From Viola odorata (Eukaryota > Streptophyta > Magnoliopsida > Malpighiales > Violaceae), in NCBI GenBank assembly GCA_963691705.1, contig OY829544.1, positions 193,501-257,500 on the forward strand: 64,000 nucleotides of DNA. The letters run 5' to 3'. Made by a program: the position numbers and the translations under genes. Positions 46,101 through 58,479 of the stretch are shown here, piece by piece. Below the pieces are notes generated by a model. It did not search any database. It worked only from the letters and a program-made list of their open reading frames with translations, and was not told the origin of the DNA. Positions within the stretch are counted from its first letter, which is position 1. Every line of letters starts with the position of its first letter.

Positions 46101-47866
46101 ATGGTAGCTGAGGTGCTTCATATAAACATAGTAATGGATCTTTTGGTCTTTATTATCAGCTATCACTAGTCTCTCCCTTGTTTAATAGACTTAAGCATGG
46201 TGCTTGAGGTGGCAATTACAACATGCAAGCATTCACATCTTAGAAAAGAGATGATTCTGATTTGTTGCATTTGGATTTCTATTATTTAGTTACTTGTGCT
46301 CGTGCTATAATATCATTACTTTAATGATGCAGATGGATATCTTTCCATATTCAGTATTTTATATCTTCTTTGAGCAATATCTGGACATATGGAGAGTCGC
46401 TTTGACCAACATAGCAATAGCACTTGGTTAGTGTTATGAAAAAATCTTGATCAGTTTGAAGCTTATTATCAAGTTTTTTCCTCTAAAAGGAAAAAATAAA
46501 AAAGCTCTTCCCCTATTTCTCAAGTTTGAATCTTGCTTGTTTTTGAAATTGTGGTTGTTCCAGTGCACATTATCCTTGATTCTTATGCTTTTGACATCTG
46601 ATTCCATGTAGGTGCTATATTTGTTGTTTCTCTGGTTATCACTTCCAGGTATTTTGATACCCACTGTAGCTTCTTTATATTTAACTGCCTGCTTGAAATA
46701 TGAGCTCTGGACTGTAAAAAACACTGTCATCCTTAAATTGACACTTTCACTTGATTTCTTCTTGATGCAGTTTTTGGTGTTCAGCAATCATTCTTCTAGT
46801 TTTGGTGATGATTGTTGTAGATCTAATGGTATGAAGATCAGAGAACAAAGATTCTCATACTAGCACACTGTTTTCCTCTCCTTGTCATTTCATGCTCTCT
46901 TATGTGCATTCTCCGTTACTAAACGTATTTTGCTAAATCCTGCAGGGCGTAATGGCAATTCTCGATATCCAACTAAATGCAGTTTCTGTTGTGAACCTTA
47001 TAATGTCAATCGGAATTGGTGTTGAGTTTTGTGTTCACATAGCACATGCCTTCTTGGTCAGTATAAATACTAGTCGTCACAAGTTTGTATTTTCATTTTT
47101 GATGTACTTTTTCCTTCATACCCTTACCATAGATGACTTGCATTTAAATTGTTATTGGAGCACGTAAAATTCCATGCTTTACCTTTTACCTTTTCTGGAA
47201 GCCCAGGGGTGACAACCATGGTTGGTAATATTATTAATTCAATGATAACACAGTTTATCTTCTTTATTTTACTTATACAGGTAAGCCATGGGGATAGGAA
47301 CCACAGGACAAAGGAGGCTCTAAGTACCATGGGAGCTTCTGTCTTCAGGTTGGGTCCATGCATTTTTCCCTCCTGCAATATTATTAGGATTCTTGCAGTT
47401 GTAGCAGTGCTTCATTCACAGCTACACAGATGCAATTATTTATGTATAACCAAAGACTGCTTACTGATTCACACTACTCATGGCAGCGGGATTACACTGA
47501 CAAAGCTTGTTGGCGTGGTTGTCCTTTGTTTTTCAAGATCAGAGATCTTTGTGGTATGCCTTCTCTTTGAGCCTGCCTTGAACAATTGTTGCCTGTTTGG
47601 GAAATAAGAAACAACTTTTTGTTTCTGGGTTTTGCAGGTTTATTACTTTCAGATGTACCTCGCGTTGGTTATCATCGGTTTCTTGCATGGGCTGGTGTTT
47701 CTACCAGTACGTTGATTTCACCCTTAAACTACCACAACTGTTGTAGTTTCACTCCATATGTATTGATTACTTGATGCGACTGTAAGTGAGGACCATTGTT
47801 GTGATTGATTTGTAGGTGGTGCTAAGTTTGATTGGTCCGCCTGCAAGGTATGTCGTAGTTGAGTAA
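37132..47866 (+). CDS. NPC1: NPC1-like intracellular sterol transporter
   Basis: Thirty-eight exons, all GT-AG and in phase, giving 1283 residues, the family's usual length. Exons: 37132-37277, 37372-37471, 37552-37659, 37773-37889, 38138-38288, 38717-38964, 39103-39282, 39434-39510, 39604-39721, 39867-39950, 40200-40295, 40459-40560, 40792-40860, 40993-41088, 41156-41257, 41351-41464, 41593-41676, 41781-41909, 42053-42251, 42338-42478, 42595-42635, 42812-42895, 42979-43047, 43146-43222, 43942-44011, 44508-44657, 45270-45335, 45556-45700, 45773-45837, 45932-45997, 46333-46426, 46612-46648, 46771-46828, 46946-47056, 47281-47348, 47487-47553, 47638-47706, 47813-47866. Signal peptide, Cys-rich N-terminal sterol-binding domain ([14 protein letters not shown]), a sterol-sensing domain (exons 17-20, [16 protein letters not shown]) and a second patched-like membrane half ([14 protein letters not shown]). 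Expected to move sterols out of the vacuole or late endosome and to influence sphingolipids. Intact. Confidence 0.96.
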
Positions 47867-48864
47867 CAAAATCAGCCCTCAACTTCACCGCACTTGAGCT
47901 GATTGGTAATGTTGAGGAAAGGAAGGATGGGCATTTCCTTGGATAGGGCATCATCTACTCAACAAAGAAAGAATACAACGTTACAGTTACAGAGATTACT
48001 CAGTCTTAGGACATATGCAGTTGGATATGATTCTCCATTGTTAACCCTTAACTTTTTCGCTAGGAAAACTAAAAAGAAAAATCACCACCACTAACTGTTA
48101 TCCGATTAAACCAAAGTATTAATTTATTTTATTTTTGGTGTCTGAATATGCTTTATACACTAACAATGATGTTTTTTAAGTGATTGGGGTTTTAAAGTTA
48201 GTGTGTATAACATTACTTGTTTTGACCTAAATTCGACTTCTAAAACAGGAAAAAATTAAAAAGTCAATTTGTGTTTGTAATCACACCTCTAGTTGCAAGT
48301 TATTTAACTTGGATTTTATATTTGCCAATTTTAATAAATTACACTTTAATTTTTTTTTGCCTTACAATATGTTTTGTTTCTCTTTAAAAGCCTTTAAATT
48401 TTACTGATGTGATTAAAAATATTTTTTAATTAAAAAATGATATGAATTTTTTTTTCTTTTACGTTATTTTTTTATAAAGATCTCAATAAGTTTAGATATA
48501 ATTTGGAAATTAGAGTATATCTTTTTTTATCAGAAAAGGAAAAAAATTCTTAATTTTTCTTTTACTAGAGAAGGAAGAAAAATGCACGGAAAAGTATGAC
48601 GTGACACCGAAATCTGGATGTAGAATTAACCTGATGTAAAAGAAATTCGCGAGCAGCATAAAGTTTGGATTGGAAAATAAAAGGCCAAGAAATCTAGTTC
48701 GTCTCTCCCTCCTACAAAACGCTTTGGTTCAGAGGGTTAGAGCCCGAAGACGAAGAGTCAAGCAAGCACATAAGGATGTTTCAGAACAAGAACTAAAAAA
48801 GAAAAAAAACAGAGCTAAATGTGTTGCAAACAGAGCAAAGAATGAAGGGGATGTGGTGCATGCC
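47867..48864. other. Intergenic between NPC1 and PPR gene
   Basis: NPC1 3' flank, then AT-rich DNA. The PPR reading frame is open upstream to 48670, but the only in-frame start there is TTG. The stretch is Lys/Arg-rich and best taken as 5' UTR. Confidence 0.5.
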
Positions 48865-51800
48865 ATGGCGACGGCGGTGACGGTGATGGATCCAACAACA
48901 AAGCTGACCAAAGCTCTCCTCAAGAACACCAGAGATCCGAAGGTAGCATGGCACCTTTTCAAGCGCATCCTCTCCCTCCCGATCTCCGACTGCAATTCCG
49001 ATCACTTCCTCCAGTCCATCCCCATCATCGCCCGTATTCTTATACGCTCTCAAATGCTTCCCCAACTCGACCTCCTTCCTCAACTCCTCCTCGATTCTCA
49101 CCCTCTACCAACTTCTCTCCCTTCTCTGTCCTCTCTTGTCGTCACTTTAGCCAAATTCGGCCTTTTCGATAGGGCCTTCTCCCTTTTCAAATCCTTGCGA
49201 TCTCGCTTCCCTCAACACCCTCCTTCCACCTACCTGTATAATGTTCTCTTAAAATCCTCTGTATACCAGAATCGCGCCCATCATGTTCCTTGGTTGTGCG
49301 AAGATATGGTTCTGTCTAGGGTCCCTCCAGATACTTACACTTTCAATATTTTGATTGGTTTGCTATGTGATTCTGGTCGTTTGGTAGACGCCCAGGAGCT
49401 GTTTGATAAAATGTCTGAGAAAAATTGTAAGCCTAACGAGTTCAGTTTTGGCATCTTGGTTAGTGGGTACTGTAGAGCGGGGCTTTCTGGCAAAGCTTTG
49501 GAGCTGTTGGGTGAAATGAAGAGGTTAGGGTGCCGGCCAAATAGGGTTGTGTACAATACTTTGATTTCGAGCTTCTGTAAGGAAGGTAAGACTGATGATG
49601 CCGAAGAACTGGTAGATAGAATGAGGAAGGATGGTTTGTCTCCAGATGTAGTTACTTTCAATTCTAGGATATCAGCACTCTGCAGAGTAGGCAAGATTCT
49701 AGAAGCTTCTAGGATTTTTAGAGATATGCAAATTGATGAATACTTAGGGCTGCCTCGCCCCAATGTCATTACATATAATCTAATGCTTGAGGGATTCTGC
49801 AAGGAGGGAATGCTGGAGGAAGCCAATTCACTGGTTGAGGCTATGAAAACCAAAGGTAACTTAATGAATATAGAGAGTTATAATCTTTGGTTATTGGGTT
49901 TGGTTAGGAATGGGAAGCTCTTACAGGCTCAATCTGTACTTAAAGAGATGGTAGTTCAGGGCACTGACCCTAATATATACTCGTACAATATTGTGATGGA
50001 TGGGCTATGCAAGAATGGGATGCTTTCCGATGTAAGCCACCTGATGGCTTTAATGACAAGCAGTGGCGTTTCTCCTGATACGGTAACTTACACTACATTA
50101 CTTCATGGATACTGCATTAAAAGAAAGGTACTTGAAGCTAGTGATGTTCTTCATGAGATGATTAAGAATAAATGTTTGCCGAATACTCATACTTGTAACA
50201 TTTTGTTGCACAGCCTGTGGAAGGAGGGGAGAATATCGGAAGCTGAGGGATTGCTTCAAAAGATGAACGAGGGAGGCTATGGTGTGGACACAGTGACCTG
50301 CAATATTGTCATAGATGGTCTATGTAACAGTGGACAATTGGATAAAGCAATTGAAATTGCAAATGGGATGTGGACTCATGGAAGTGTTGCTCTAGGAAAC
50401 TTGGGGAACTCATTTATTGGCCTAGTTGATGACAATAATAACGCAAGAAAATGCATGCCTGATCTGATTACATATTCAACAATAATTAGTGCTTTATGCA
50501 AGGTAGGCAGGCTTGATGAAGCTAAAAAGAAGTTCGTTGAGATGATGGGGAAAAACTTGCAGCCGGATTCTGTCATTTATGACACTTTTATACATAGCTT
50601 CTGCAAAGTGGGCAAGATATCATCTGCATTTCGGGTACTTAGGGACATGGAAAAGAAAGGTTGCAGCAAGACCCTACAAACTTATAACTCTCTGATCCTA
50701 GGATTTGGAAGTAAAAACCAACTATTTGAGGTTTATGGACTGATGGATGAGATGAAAGAAAGGGGAGTATCTCCTAATGTTCTCACATATAATGACGTCC
50801 TTAGGTGTCTTTGTGAAGGAGGTAGGATTACAGATGCCCATTCTGTTTTAGAGGAAATGCTGCAGAATGGCATTTCCCCTAATATTTCCTCCTTCAGAAT
50901 ATTAATAAAAGCTTTCTGCAAGTTTCGTGAATTTACACCAGCATATGAGGTGTTTGAAATTGCTGTAAATGAGTGTGGTCATAAGGAAGTTCTCTATAGT
51001 TTCTTGTTCAATGAGCTACTTGCCGGAGAGGAAATCGCTAAAGCCAAGGAGTTACTCGACAGTGCCTTAGAAAGATGTTTTGATTTGGGGGACTTCATGT
51101 ATAAGGATCTCATCGAGAGGCTCTGTAAGGATGACATGTTGGAGGATGCGAGTGGTATTCTTTGTAAGCTAATTGAGAAAGGTTATCAATTTGATCCTGC
51201 ATCATTCATGCCTGTGATTGATGGCTTTGGTAAAAGGGGAAACAAGCATGAAATGGATGAACTTGCTGAGAAAATGATGGAAATGGCTTCAGAAGGTAGG
51301 GTGGAAAACAAAGTCCACCGAATTGCACAGAATTTCACAGGGAGGAGAAATAATAAGGATGCCAGAAGCGATTGGCAGAACATAGTGCACAGGTATGTTG
51401 ATGAGACGTTGCTGTTTGCAACAGATAAGAGCTTCCTTTTTTACCCGTATCCCTTTGCTTTCTGCATGTTACCTCTAAATAAATGTCATAGCACAGCTTA
51501 TAGAACTGCTTTAGGAAAGTTTCGATCTGGGGAGTCCACCTTTCTAGTGACTGGTAGATCTGATAAACTGGCCATTGAAGTGAGTTTACACTTTACAGAA
51601 TATGAGGAGTTATGTATACCATGGTCTTTTAGTTCCATCTCAATATGCAGTTTGATTGATGGTTTTTTTTTGTTTATCAAAAGCATTTAGAGCTGTGGTT
51701 AATAAAGGTAGTATCTTCCCATACATTTTTTTTTAGTTTTCCTGAGTTTGCGTTTATCTGCTCTTTCACAGAGACGATGGCAGTGGGATAGCACTAAAAG

Positions 51801-51883
51801 CTCTTAGGCGTGTACAGAGAGGCTTGGATCAGGGAAGTGTATCTGGTTTGCAGTCGAAGAAAAATGACCTTGCGGATTATTGA
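48865..51883 (+). CDS. P-class pentatricopeptide repeat protein
   Basis: Two exons, 48865-51392 and 51772-51883 (GT-AG, in phase), 879 residues. The start chosen is the first ATG in frame (CCATGGCG). About sixteen 35-residue PPR motifs run from about residue 145 to 780, for example PPDTYTFNILIGLLCDSGRL, SPDVVTFNSRISALCRVGKI and QPDSVIYDTFIHSFCKVGKI. There is no E or DYW extension, so it is a P-class protein; such proteins bind organellar RNA to stabilise, process or translate it. The last exon gives DDGSGIALKALRRVQRG and ends NDLADY; reading through the intron yields a false hydrophobic tail. From memory this matches Arabidopsis At2g17140, which neighbours NLP1 as here. The transit peptide is not obvious, so the target organelle is uncertain. 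Confidence 0.92.
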
Positions 51884-52923
51884 GCAGTACTAACTATGTT
51901 GGTTCGTTGACACAAACAAAAGATATTTTTTCTGGCAAAAACTGCACTTTTCTGCTCTGGACTGTTTGTTGGACCTCATGATAGGGACTGTGGATCTTAC
52001 TTCATAGAGCCCTTTGTCCTACTTCTGGTTGACAATATCAGGAGTGCACACTGGCCTACTTCTGGTTCTCTCTTGTTCAACCGTCATATGCATTTGTATG
52101 CACTGGGGACTTTGTAGATAGGATTGTGGACAAGCACTACTACCGAGCACTGATTCCTGTGGATTTGCCGTGTTGTACTCGTGGTTTTGTTGGCGCGGTC
52201 TTAGCCAAGTGGGCTGATATAAGAAACCGCAACAAGACAGAGGAATGTTGCTCTATGTAATTTGGAATTGAGGTTGTATTAGAGTATTTCTCACTTTTTC
52301 CTGTTCTTTATTTCCATTTTGCAGTTATCTCACGAGATTAGAAAAGCTTTACTGTATCTAAGAAACTCACGAGATAATCCATCTCCTCATGGCCGAGCCA
52401 ATTTCGTTCCATTTCTAATATCATCTTGATCTGATGAATATGCATATTTGATGGAACGTACATAAAAAGCACCCAGAATGAATTATGATTACCAAAACAA
52501 TGCAAACTTACAAACCAAACATCTTCTCCCCAAATAAAAGCAAAAAAAGGTACTCGTATACAAAATGGTAATGTTCCAAGGAAAGAAAAAGGGGATAACC
52601 CATCACAACTACAAGTTAAAGCATCAAACATCACAAACATCACAGTACTTACATACAACACCCAATTCACTGCTGGAAGTCTCACACAGACAGCTGACGT
52701 AATTACACGATTTATGGGCTATTGATGCGCTTACTCTCAAGTAGTGATCACATCCCTACTGTACTCTTTCATATTATTTGGGGTGGCCACCCATGTTCAA
52801 AATAATGGTGAGTGGCTGTTAACAGAAATTAACCAGAAGATGCCTTGAAGAACCCGCACCGGCGCCAGCACCGTCTCACGCACGGAGAAAATTATAAGCA
52901 CAATTGGAAAATGCATGGTCATA
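51884..52923. other. Convergent 3' ends of PPR and NLP genes
   Basis: No coding sequence supported. It should contain the two 3' UTRs. No repeats of note. Confidence 0.5.
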
Positions 52924-55900
52924 TCATATCCTTCCGCTGCCAGGCCAACTCCCTACACGCAGTTGAGAAGCTTGATGAAGAGATGTTTCGATTGTGTGGC
53001 TTTGGTACAATCTGTAGATATCTTTGCACTCCTCAAGGTCCGCATCGCATGTTAAAAGAACCCACTCATGATCGTCATCCAAATACTTTAAGCCAATTTG
53101 GCAGACATCATCTATCTTGAAACACTTTGCTACCTCTTGTTGCAAGTCTATGAATCCCCAGTTCGGTTGCAGGCTGAACTGTACTTTGTCTACACCAAAT
53201 GTAGCTTTCACTCTAAAGCCTCTCCTTTCTCGTGAAGCCTGGTCACTACTTCCTGGAAGAGGGGGAAGAAGAGCCTCAGGACATGGATGGTTACCAAATG
53301 TTCTGTGGCTTTGAGATCCTGGAAGAAGCTTTAGTTCTTCAACACTGTGTGCTCTCTTGAACACACCAATGCGATCATCTCCCATCAAGGCATCTCCACT
53401 GGCAGTGACATATTTTGTGGTTCGATGCTGCTTTGCTCCAGTGGAACAACATATACTTGACCCAGAGCTCCGACTACATGATGAAAATGGGGAAATTGAA
53501 GCAGGAGGGACTCCATCACTAAGTACACCATGTTGAGGGCATAATCGCCTTGAATCACCGTTCAACTTTGTCGACGAAAAAGGAACATCTCGAGAAGAGG
53601 GCAATTCTGGGAAACTTGTGCAGAACGAACCAATTTGAATGGTACTATTGGCACCTTGAACTGAATCAATCACGGGATGTAGTTTCTTTAAAGAGTGTCC
53701 AACCTTTTTAATCTTTCGAGAGGGCCAACGGTTGATGCCGTATTGCTTACATATCCTCTTAACTCTTAAGAGTAGTAGGGCACACTGCGATAAGAACAAC
53801 AAACTCCATCAGAAGAAACAAACACCACAGTCATATCCCATGTCTACGAGGACAAAATAACTGGTAAAGTGCAAGCAAATACCACAATACCAAGGGTAGT
53901 TGCATCAAGCTGAAGAACCCATTACTATGTGCTCAAACCCAGTTACTAAATTTATCTAAAGGACTTCATTTTTTTCAGCTAAATTTATACAAAGGACTAG
54001 CTTGCACATCCATGGAAGTGCTTTCAGGAAAAATAAAGAAATGATTTTATTTGTTTCCAAATCTAAATTATTTTGCCCTCCTTATCATTTGTCAATTTGA
54101 CTCTTGAGATTATCACCAGATTTTACCAAGCAGTACAGCCTTTGCAACAGCAATTATTTGCATTGTTTCAAAACAAGGCTATCCACAGTTGCACTTTGTT
54201 TTTAAGATCTCCAGCAGAATCCAAGACTGCGATGATCAAGGAAACTTTTAATTTCTTCAGCCACACGTGAATCTTAACTTCTATGCTCATTATTTACTTG
54301 GACAGAAAGTGAAATGAAAAACATGTTGTTGCAATTAAAAAAACTCCTACCACCAATACTCTTAGCAGCATCTTTGAGACTACCGGCAAAGTAGTGCCGC
54401 AGAATTTCCAAATTGATTGTCTTCTCTGTCCTGGTCCGTCTCCTCTCACCAGATCTTCTGCTCAAAGATGGCTGATGCCTGGGAAAGGAAGGGTTTCCAG
54501 CACCCTCAACATGACCACTGGTAGCATAAGTTCTCTGTAGTTTCCCAAACTGTGAATACCTGCTCATCGTGCAATTCCTCCTGAGTCATGTCCCAGTGAG
54601 TTTTAACCTTGAACTGCCCTTTAGGTTCTTCTTTTAGAATGTTCAATGGGACACAAGCATCTCTACTTTTCTGTTGAGCCTCCATCACAGACGCAATCTT
54701 GGATGAACCCTGAGGGAAAGATTCTTTTGATGAAGATGCACTTTTCTGACTTTTTTGCTCATTAAGTCCTGCATTTGAAGTAACTGCCATTTCGAAGCTG
54801 CTATCTTCCTCACACCCCTTCTCCATGGTAACATGCAAACTTCGGCAAGCCTGTTGTAGGGCAATGGGCAGTAAGTCACACATCTGTTTTTGTTTTTGAT
54901 CGGCTTGACAATCCTTTGGCAAGAATAATTCCACGACAAAATCAGTTGATCCTGCGTAGACTCTACGAAGGGGAATTGCTATGGCAGTGTGCAATCCAAA
55001 CATCATAGCACAGTGAGAAAGAGGATAATCTGTTTTGCTAAAGGCAGTTATATCCATTGAAAAACACTGTTTGTCTGTTTCAAATGTTCTCCCAACAATT
55101 CCTTGACCTAAAACAAGGCATTGCTCAGAGCATGCAGTAAAGAACTCCCAAAAGTTCTTATCAGCTACAAAGCATGCAGAATCCACAGTGGAAATACAAT
55201 GAGCATAATTCCCATCAAAATGCTGGCACCCTGCCTTCCCTCGCTCAAAACATGGGGCCCATATTAGTGCTAAAGGAAGCTGATGTGTCTTGCACAAAGA
55301 TCCCAAAATCTCTGAACTCAGGAACTGCAACTTGGGAAAAGTCTTTGAAAGCCTGAGAAGAAGGAAGCAAAATTGTGATTTCAGTATAAATCTTAAATTG
55401 GGGATACTTAGTTCAGGCATATGTAAGATGAAGTACTCTTACCTTTACACAACGAGTGGAGAAATATTGTGAACTTTGTAGATTAACAGCCTGCGCATCA
55501 ATATGATTAGACTGGTTAACTAGAATAAGAGGACAGTTCAGAGGTAGGATTAGTTATGTTATGCATTCAACTGGAAAATTGAGGAATAATGCAGAAAAAA
55601 GGAGAAAAAGGGAAAGAGAGAGGAAACCCAAGGTCATTGGCAAGATAAAGCAAGGAACTGTGTAGCAGAAAATGATGGAGGTATAAGTCATCAGTCTTTC
55701 TATGCAATACATAGTACCATCATGAACTATTATTATGGAGTGAAAGTACTTGTTCTAGAATTCATCTGTCCAGGTAGTTTCTAACTAATTCTAAGTGGAG
55801 AAAGGTTCATAGATTTCATATGCATGCATGTTGGTTAGTGATTAAAGACGAGAGCAAATATCATATATTTGATCTATGTTGCTCACACACAAAATCTGTG

Positions 55901-57052
55901 CTTTCAGATCCTCCTTCAGTCACATTATGATTGTGAGGGTTTCTGTTTTTGTTCCCAAGCTTTAGATATTGGTATAGTGATAAGCCGATGGTTCAAAACA
56001 AAGTTATTCAAGGGAGATCAACTTTTTGAAAGGCATTTCATGAGAAGTACGGGGAAAAAAGACAATAACTAGATTTTCTTGAAAATGTTACAAGTCAAAT
56101 ATGACAATTTCTTTGAAAAGATTAAGTAAAAGATAATGAAGAAGGAGAAGAAGAGATGGTACCTCAAGTGCTTTACAGACATCTTCGAGTTCTTGAAGAT
56201 AGCTGGTCTTTTAAGTGGTTGTCACAACCTCAACAACCCCCAGGCAAGTCCCACTGCCTTGTTCAAAAACTGGGACTGCAAGAGACCCACAGATGTTATA
56301 CTGGTTTGCGTGGTACTTGCGTGGGTACTCATCACAACTAAAGAAACGAACATCTGGAGTCCACTCGGGCAACTTCCTCAAGAACACGCGACCAGGCAAT
56401 CCTACCAACTCCTTGGAACCCTCATCTGCTGGAAAGTGATAATCTTTCGAAACATTTCTGTAACTTGCAAGGCCCTGGCATTTTCTATTAACCAAGTATG
56501 GCTGGCCAACAGTGGTAAGTACTTTGCTTACCTCCTTTCTTTACAGGAACCCATATTTTGATGAGGATATTCTTATCCTTTGTGGATACCTTCAACTGGT
56601 CAACAGCGTGAATTAATCTTTCTCTTACCGAAGAAGATGACACTGGAGTTACGATAGGACCAATCCACCAGCTTCTGCTCAACTCAGTTTCCTCAATTGG
56701 GAATTTTCGTGATTGTACAAAAGACGAGGCAGACTGAACAGCATACCAGTTTTGAGATTTACTGTCTATATTGGTCTCCGTTGTGGGAGTGTCTAGTAGA
56801 GAAGCCTGCTTTTCTTCTGGTTGTGGATGAGGATATAGTTCCAAATTACTGGTGCCGTAGTCCAGAGAAGGGAAGTTTTGTTGAGGATGAATTGGTGCAG
56901 TGGTGGAGGTTGAGACAAAAGGGTGAGTAAGTTTGAAGTGATTAGCAGCCTGAAGCCACCATCCATCAGACAAGAGTTCATGGATGAAATCCAAATCCGC
57001 TGGGGGGCCCAAGGGTAGAATCAGGAGTGAACGGAGCAGCAGCATCACCCAT
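52924..57052 (-). pseudogene. NLP: NIN-like protein (NLP) transcription factor, multiply disabled
   Basis: Minus-strand exons, approximate: 57052-56163, 55490-55443, 55352-54351, 53784-52924. The family features are all recognisable: N-terminal ELLSDGWWLQ; a GAF-like nitrate-response region ([66 protein letters not shown]); RWP-RK domain ([35 protein letters not shown]); and a C-terminal PB1 (FRVKATFGVDKVQFSLQPNW, KYLDDDHEWVLLTCDADLEE). NLPs switch on nitrate-response genes. Lesions: frame shift in the G6 run at 57002-57007 between MGDAAAPFTPDSTLGPP and DLDFIHELL; one extra base at 56523-56525 (GGKQ / VLTTVGQP); TAA at 56213-56211 inside EVVTTT*KTSYLQEL, where Gln is normal; a frame change between 54567 and 54506; and a 7-bp tandem duplication at 53756-53769 inside the RWP-RK motif. 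Several are in homopolymers and could be assembly errors; the stop and the duplication are not easily explained so. Confidence 0.88.
53756..53769. repeat. 7-bp tandem duplication breaking the NLP RWP-RK exon
   Basis: CTCTTAACTCTTAA on the plus strand. Removing one copy restores [20 protein letters not shown] in a single frame; with both copies the frame is lost between CPTTLK and ICKQYG. Confidence 0.85.
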
Positions 57053-57824
57053 AACTTAGCTTTCCTTGGCTTGATTAGGAATTTGCAACTACCAAAGTCT
57101 AGGAATTAAATTGTAGAGATTGATTTAGACAGTAAGCTTGATCATGATCCGAAGCTCAAAAGAAGAGTAAAAATGAAAAACAGGAAGAGGAACTTCCAGG
57201 AAGGGTTGGTTTTGCTTGTATCTGAAAACCCAATTAGGCCTTGTTGCGGAAACATGGTGAACAAAAACTGTTTTGGTGAGTACTGCAATCAGAAATACAT
57301 TTCAGAGGCAGAAACCTACCACAAATTTTACTTTCACAGCTGCTACAGAACAAGTAACATAGGCAAAAACAAATGAATTTCATATATCCAATATCAATTT
57401 TGCTAATTTAAGAAACAATCTTTATATCTTAGAACTTTAGAAAGAAAAGGAGAGGAAAAACCAAACATTTTTGTGGATTTACAGAAATTGAAGCATAGAG
57501 AGGAACTTAAAACCATATGTATGTATCTGGTATATCTGTAGTACTGGTAGCAATGAAAAAGAAAGAACAGAGAAATTCAGGAAGAAGCCATGATTAACTG
57601 CAGCTAATTAATGCCCAACAAACAAACAAACAAAGAGAAAGTAGCAAAAAGAGAAGCGAAGAGAACAAGAGACTCACTATCTTTTCTGTATCAGCTGTGA
57701 AGTGAAGGGTAGAGGGTGGAGTTAAAGTTTGGATTTGGGTTTTGGGGATTAATGCGATTTTGGCTTTTTGGGGGTGGAGTTTTGTTTACGTAATTGCGTT
57801 TGCGTGGGGAGCTCAATTTAAAAA
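57053..57824. other. 5' flank of the NLP pseudogene
   Basis: No gene. A possible leader with a candidate intron; it contains a CAAA/CAAACAAAC run at about 57617. The far edge meets the MITE-like element. Confidence 0.4.
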
Positions 57825-58204
57825 AAAGAGTAATAGGTTAAAATACTCCTGTATTAACCGCGAAAAACAAACTCCTCCCTCGAACTTTAAAAACGCTAAT
57901 ACATCTCCTCTGAATTATGTTGACCGTGTAATTAGCCCCTTCTGTCCATAATTAATTACATTTTTTTGTGATTTTTTGGAATTTTTTACAATATTTCTTT
58001 GATGTTTAGGTTAATTATATTTTTTTTAGAATTTTTACATTTTTTTTAGAATTTTTACAATTTTTTTAAAATTGTAAAAATGTGCATTGAAGGGTCTTTT
58101 TGTCCGAAAACAATAATCCAGGGGAGGTGTATTAGCGTTTTTGAAATTCGAGGGAAGAGTTTATTTTTCGCGGTTAGTACAGGGTTGTTTTAAGCTATTA
58201 CCCT
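57825..58204. mobile_element. MITE-like inverted-repeat element, about 380 bp
   Basis: About 115 bp at each end are inverted copies: GAGTAATAGG...TTAACCGCGAAAAA, AAACTCCTCCCTCGAA and AAAACGCTAATACA on the left, and the reverse of CGCGGTTAGTACAGG...CTATTACCCT on the right. TTTAAAAA flanks both sides (57817-57824 and 58205-58212), consistent with an 8-9-bp duplication and Mutator- or hAT-type origin. The centre is an AT-rich palindromic TTTTTAGAATTTTTAC region. No coding capacity. Confidence 0.75.
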
Positions 58205-58479
58205 TTTAAAAAGAGCTGTACCGTAAGGCTTCTGGTTCGTTCATGGAGAATAGAGAAGAAGAGAGGGAACCTTTGTCTGGTTACTTGATCACTGAATGCT
58301 TCACTTCTTCCTGCGCCTGCACCATCTGTCTCTTCTACGATACTCCAACTTCTTCCTGCGCCTGCACCATCTTCTCTAAGTAGGTCCCACAATACTGTAA
58401 CTGCAAATTAAAATTAAGAGAAAAAGACATGTTAGTCACTGAAGTATAAAAAAAGTATCCATTTAGCCATCAGATTTTT

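Noticed and set aside
48670..48864. N-terminal 65-residue extension of the PPR protein
   Set aside because: It would need a TTG start; the first ATG is at 48865.
51393..51690. Continuation of the PPR ORF past IVHR
   Set aside because: A donor at 51393 and an acceptor at 51771 give a C-terminus that fits the family better; the read-through is intron.
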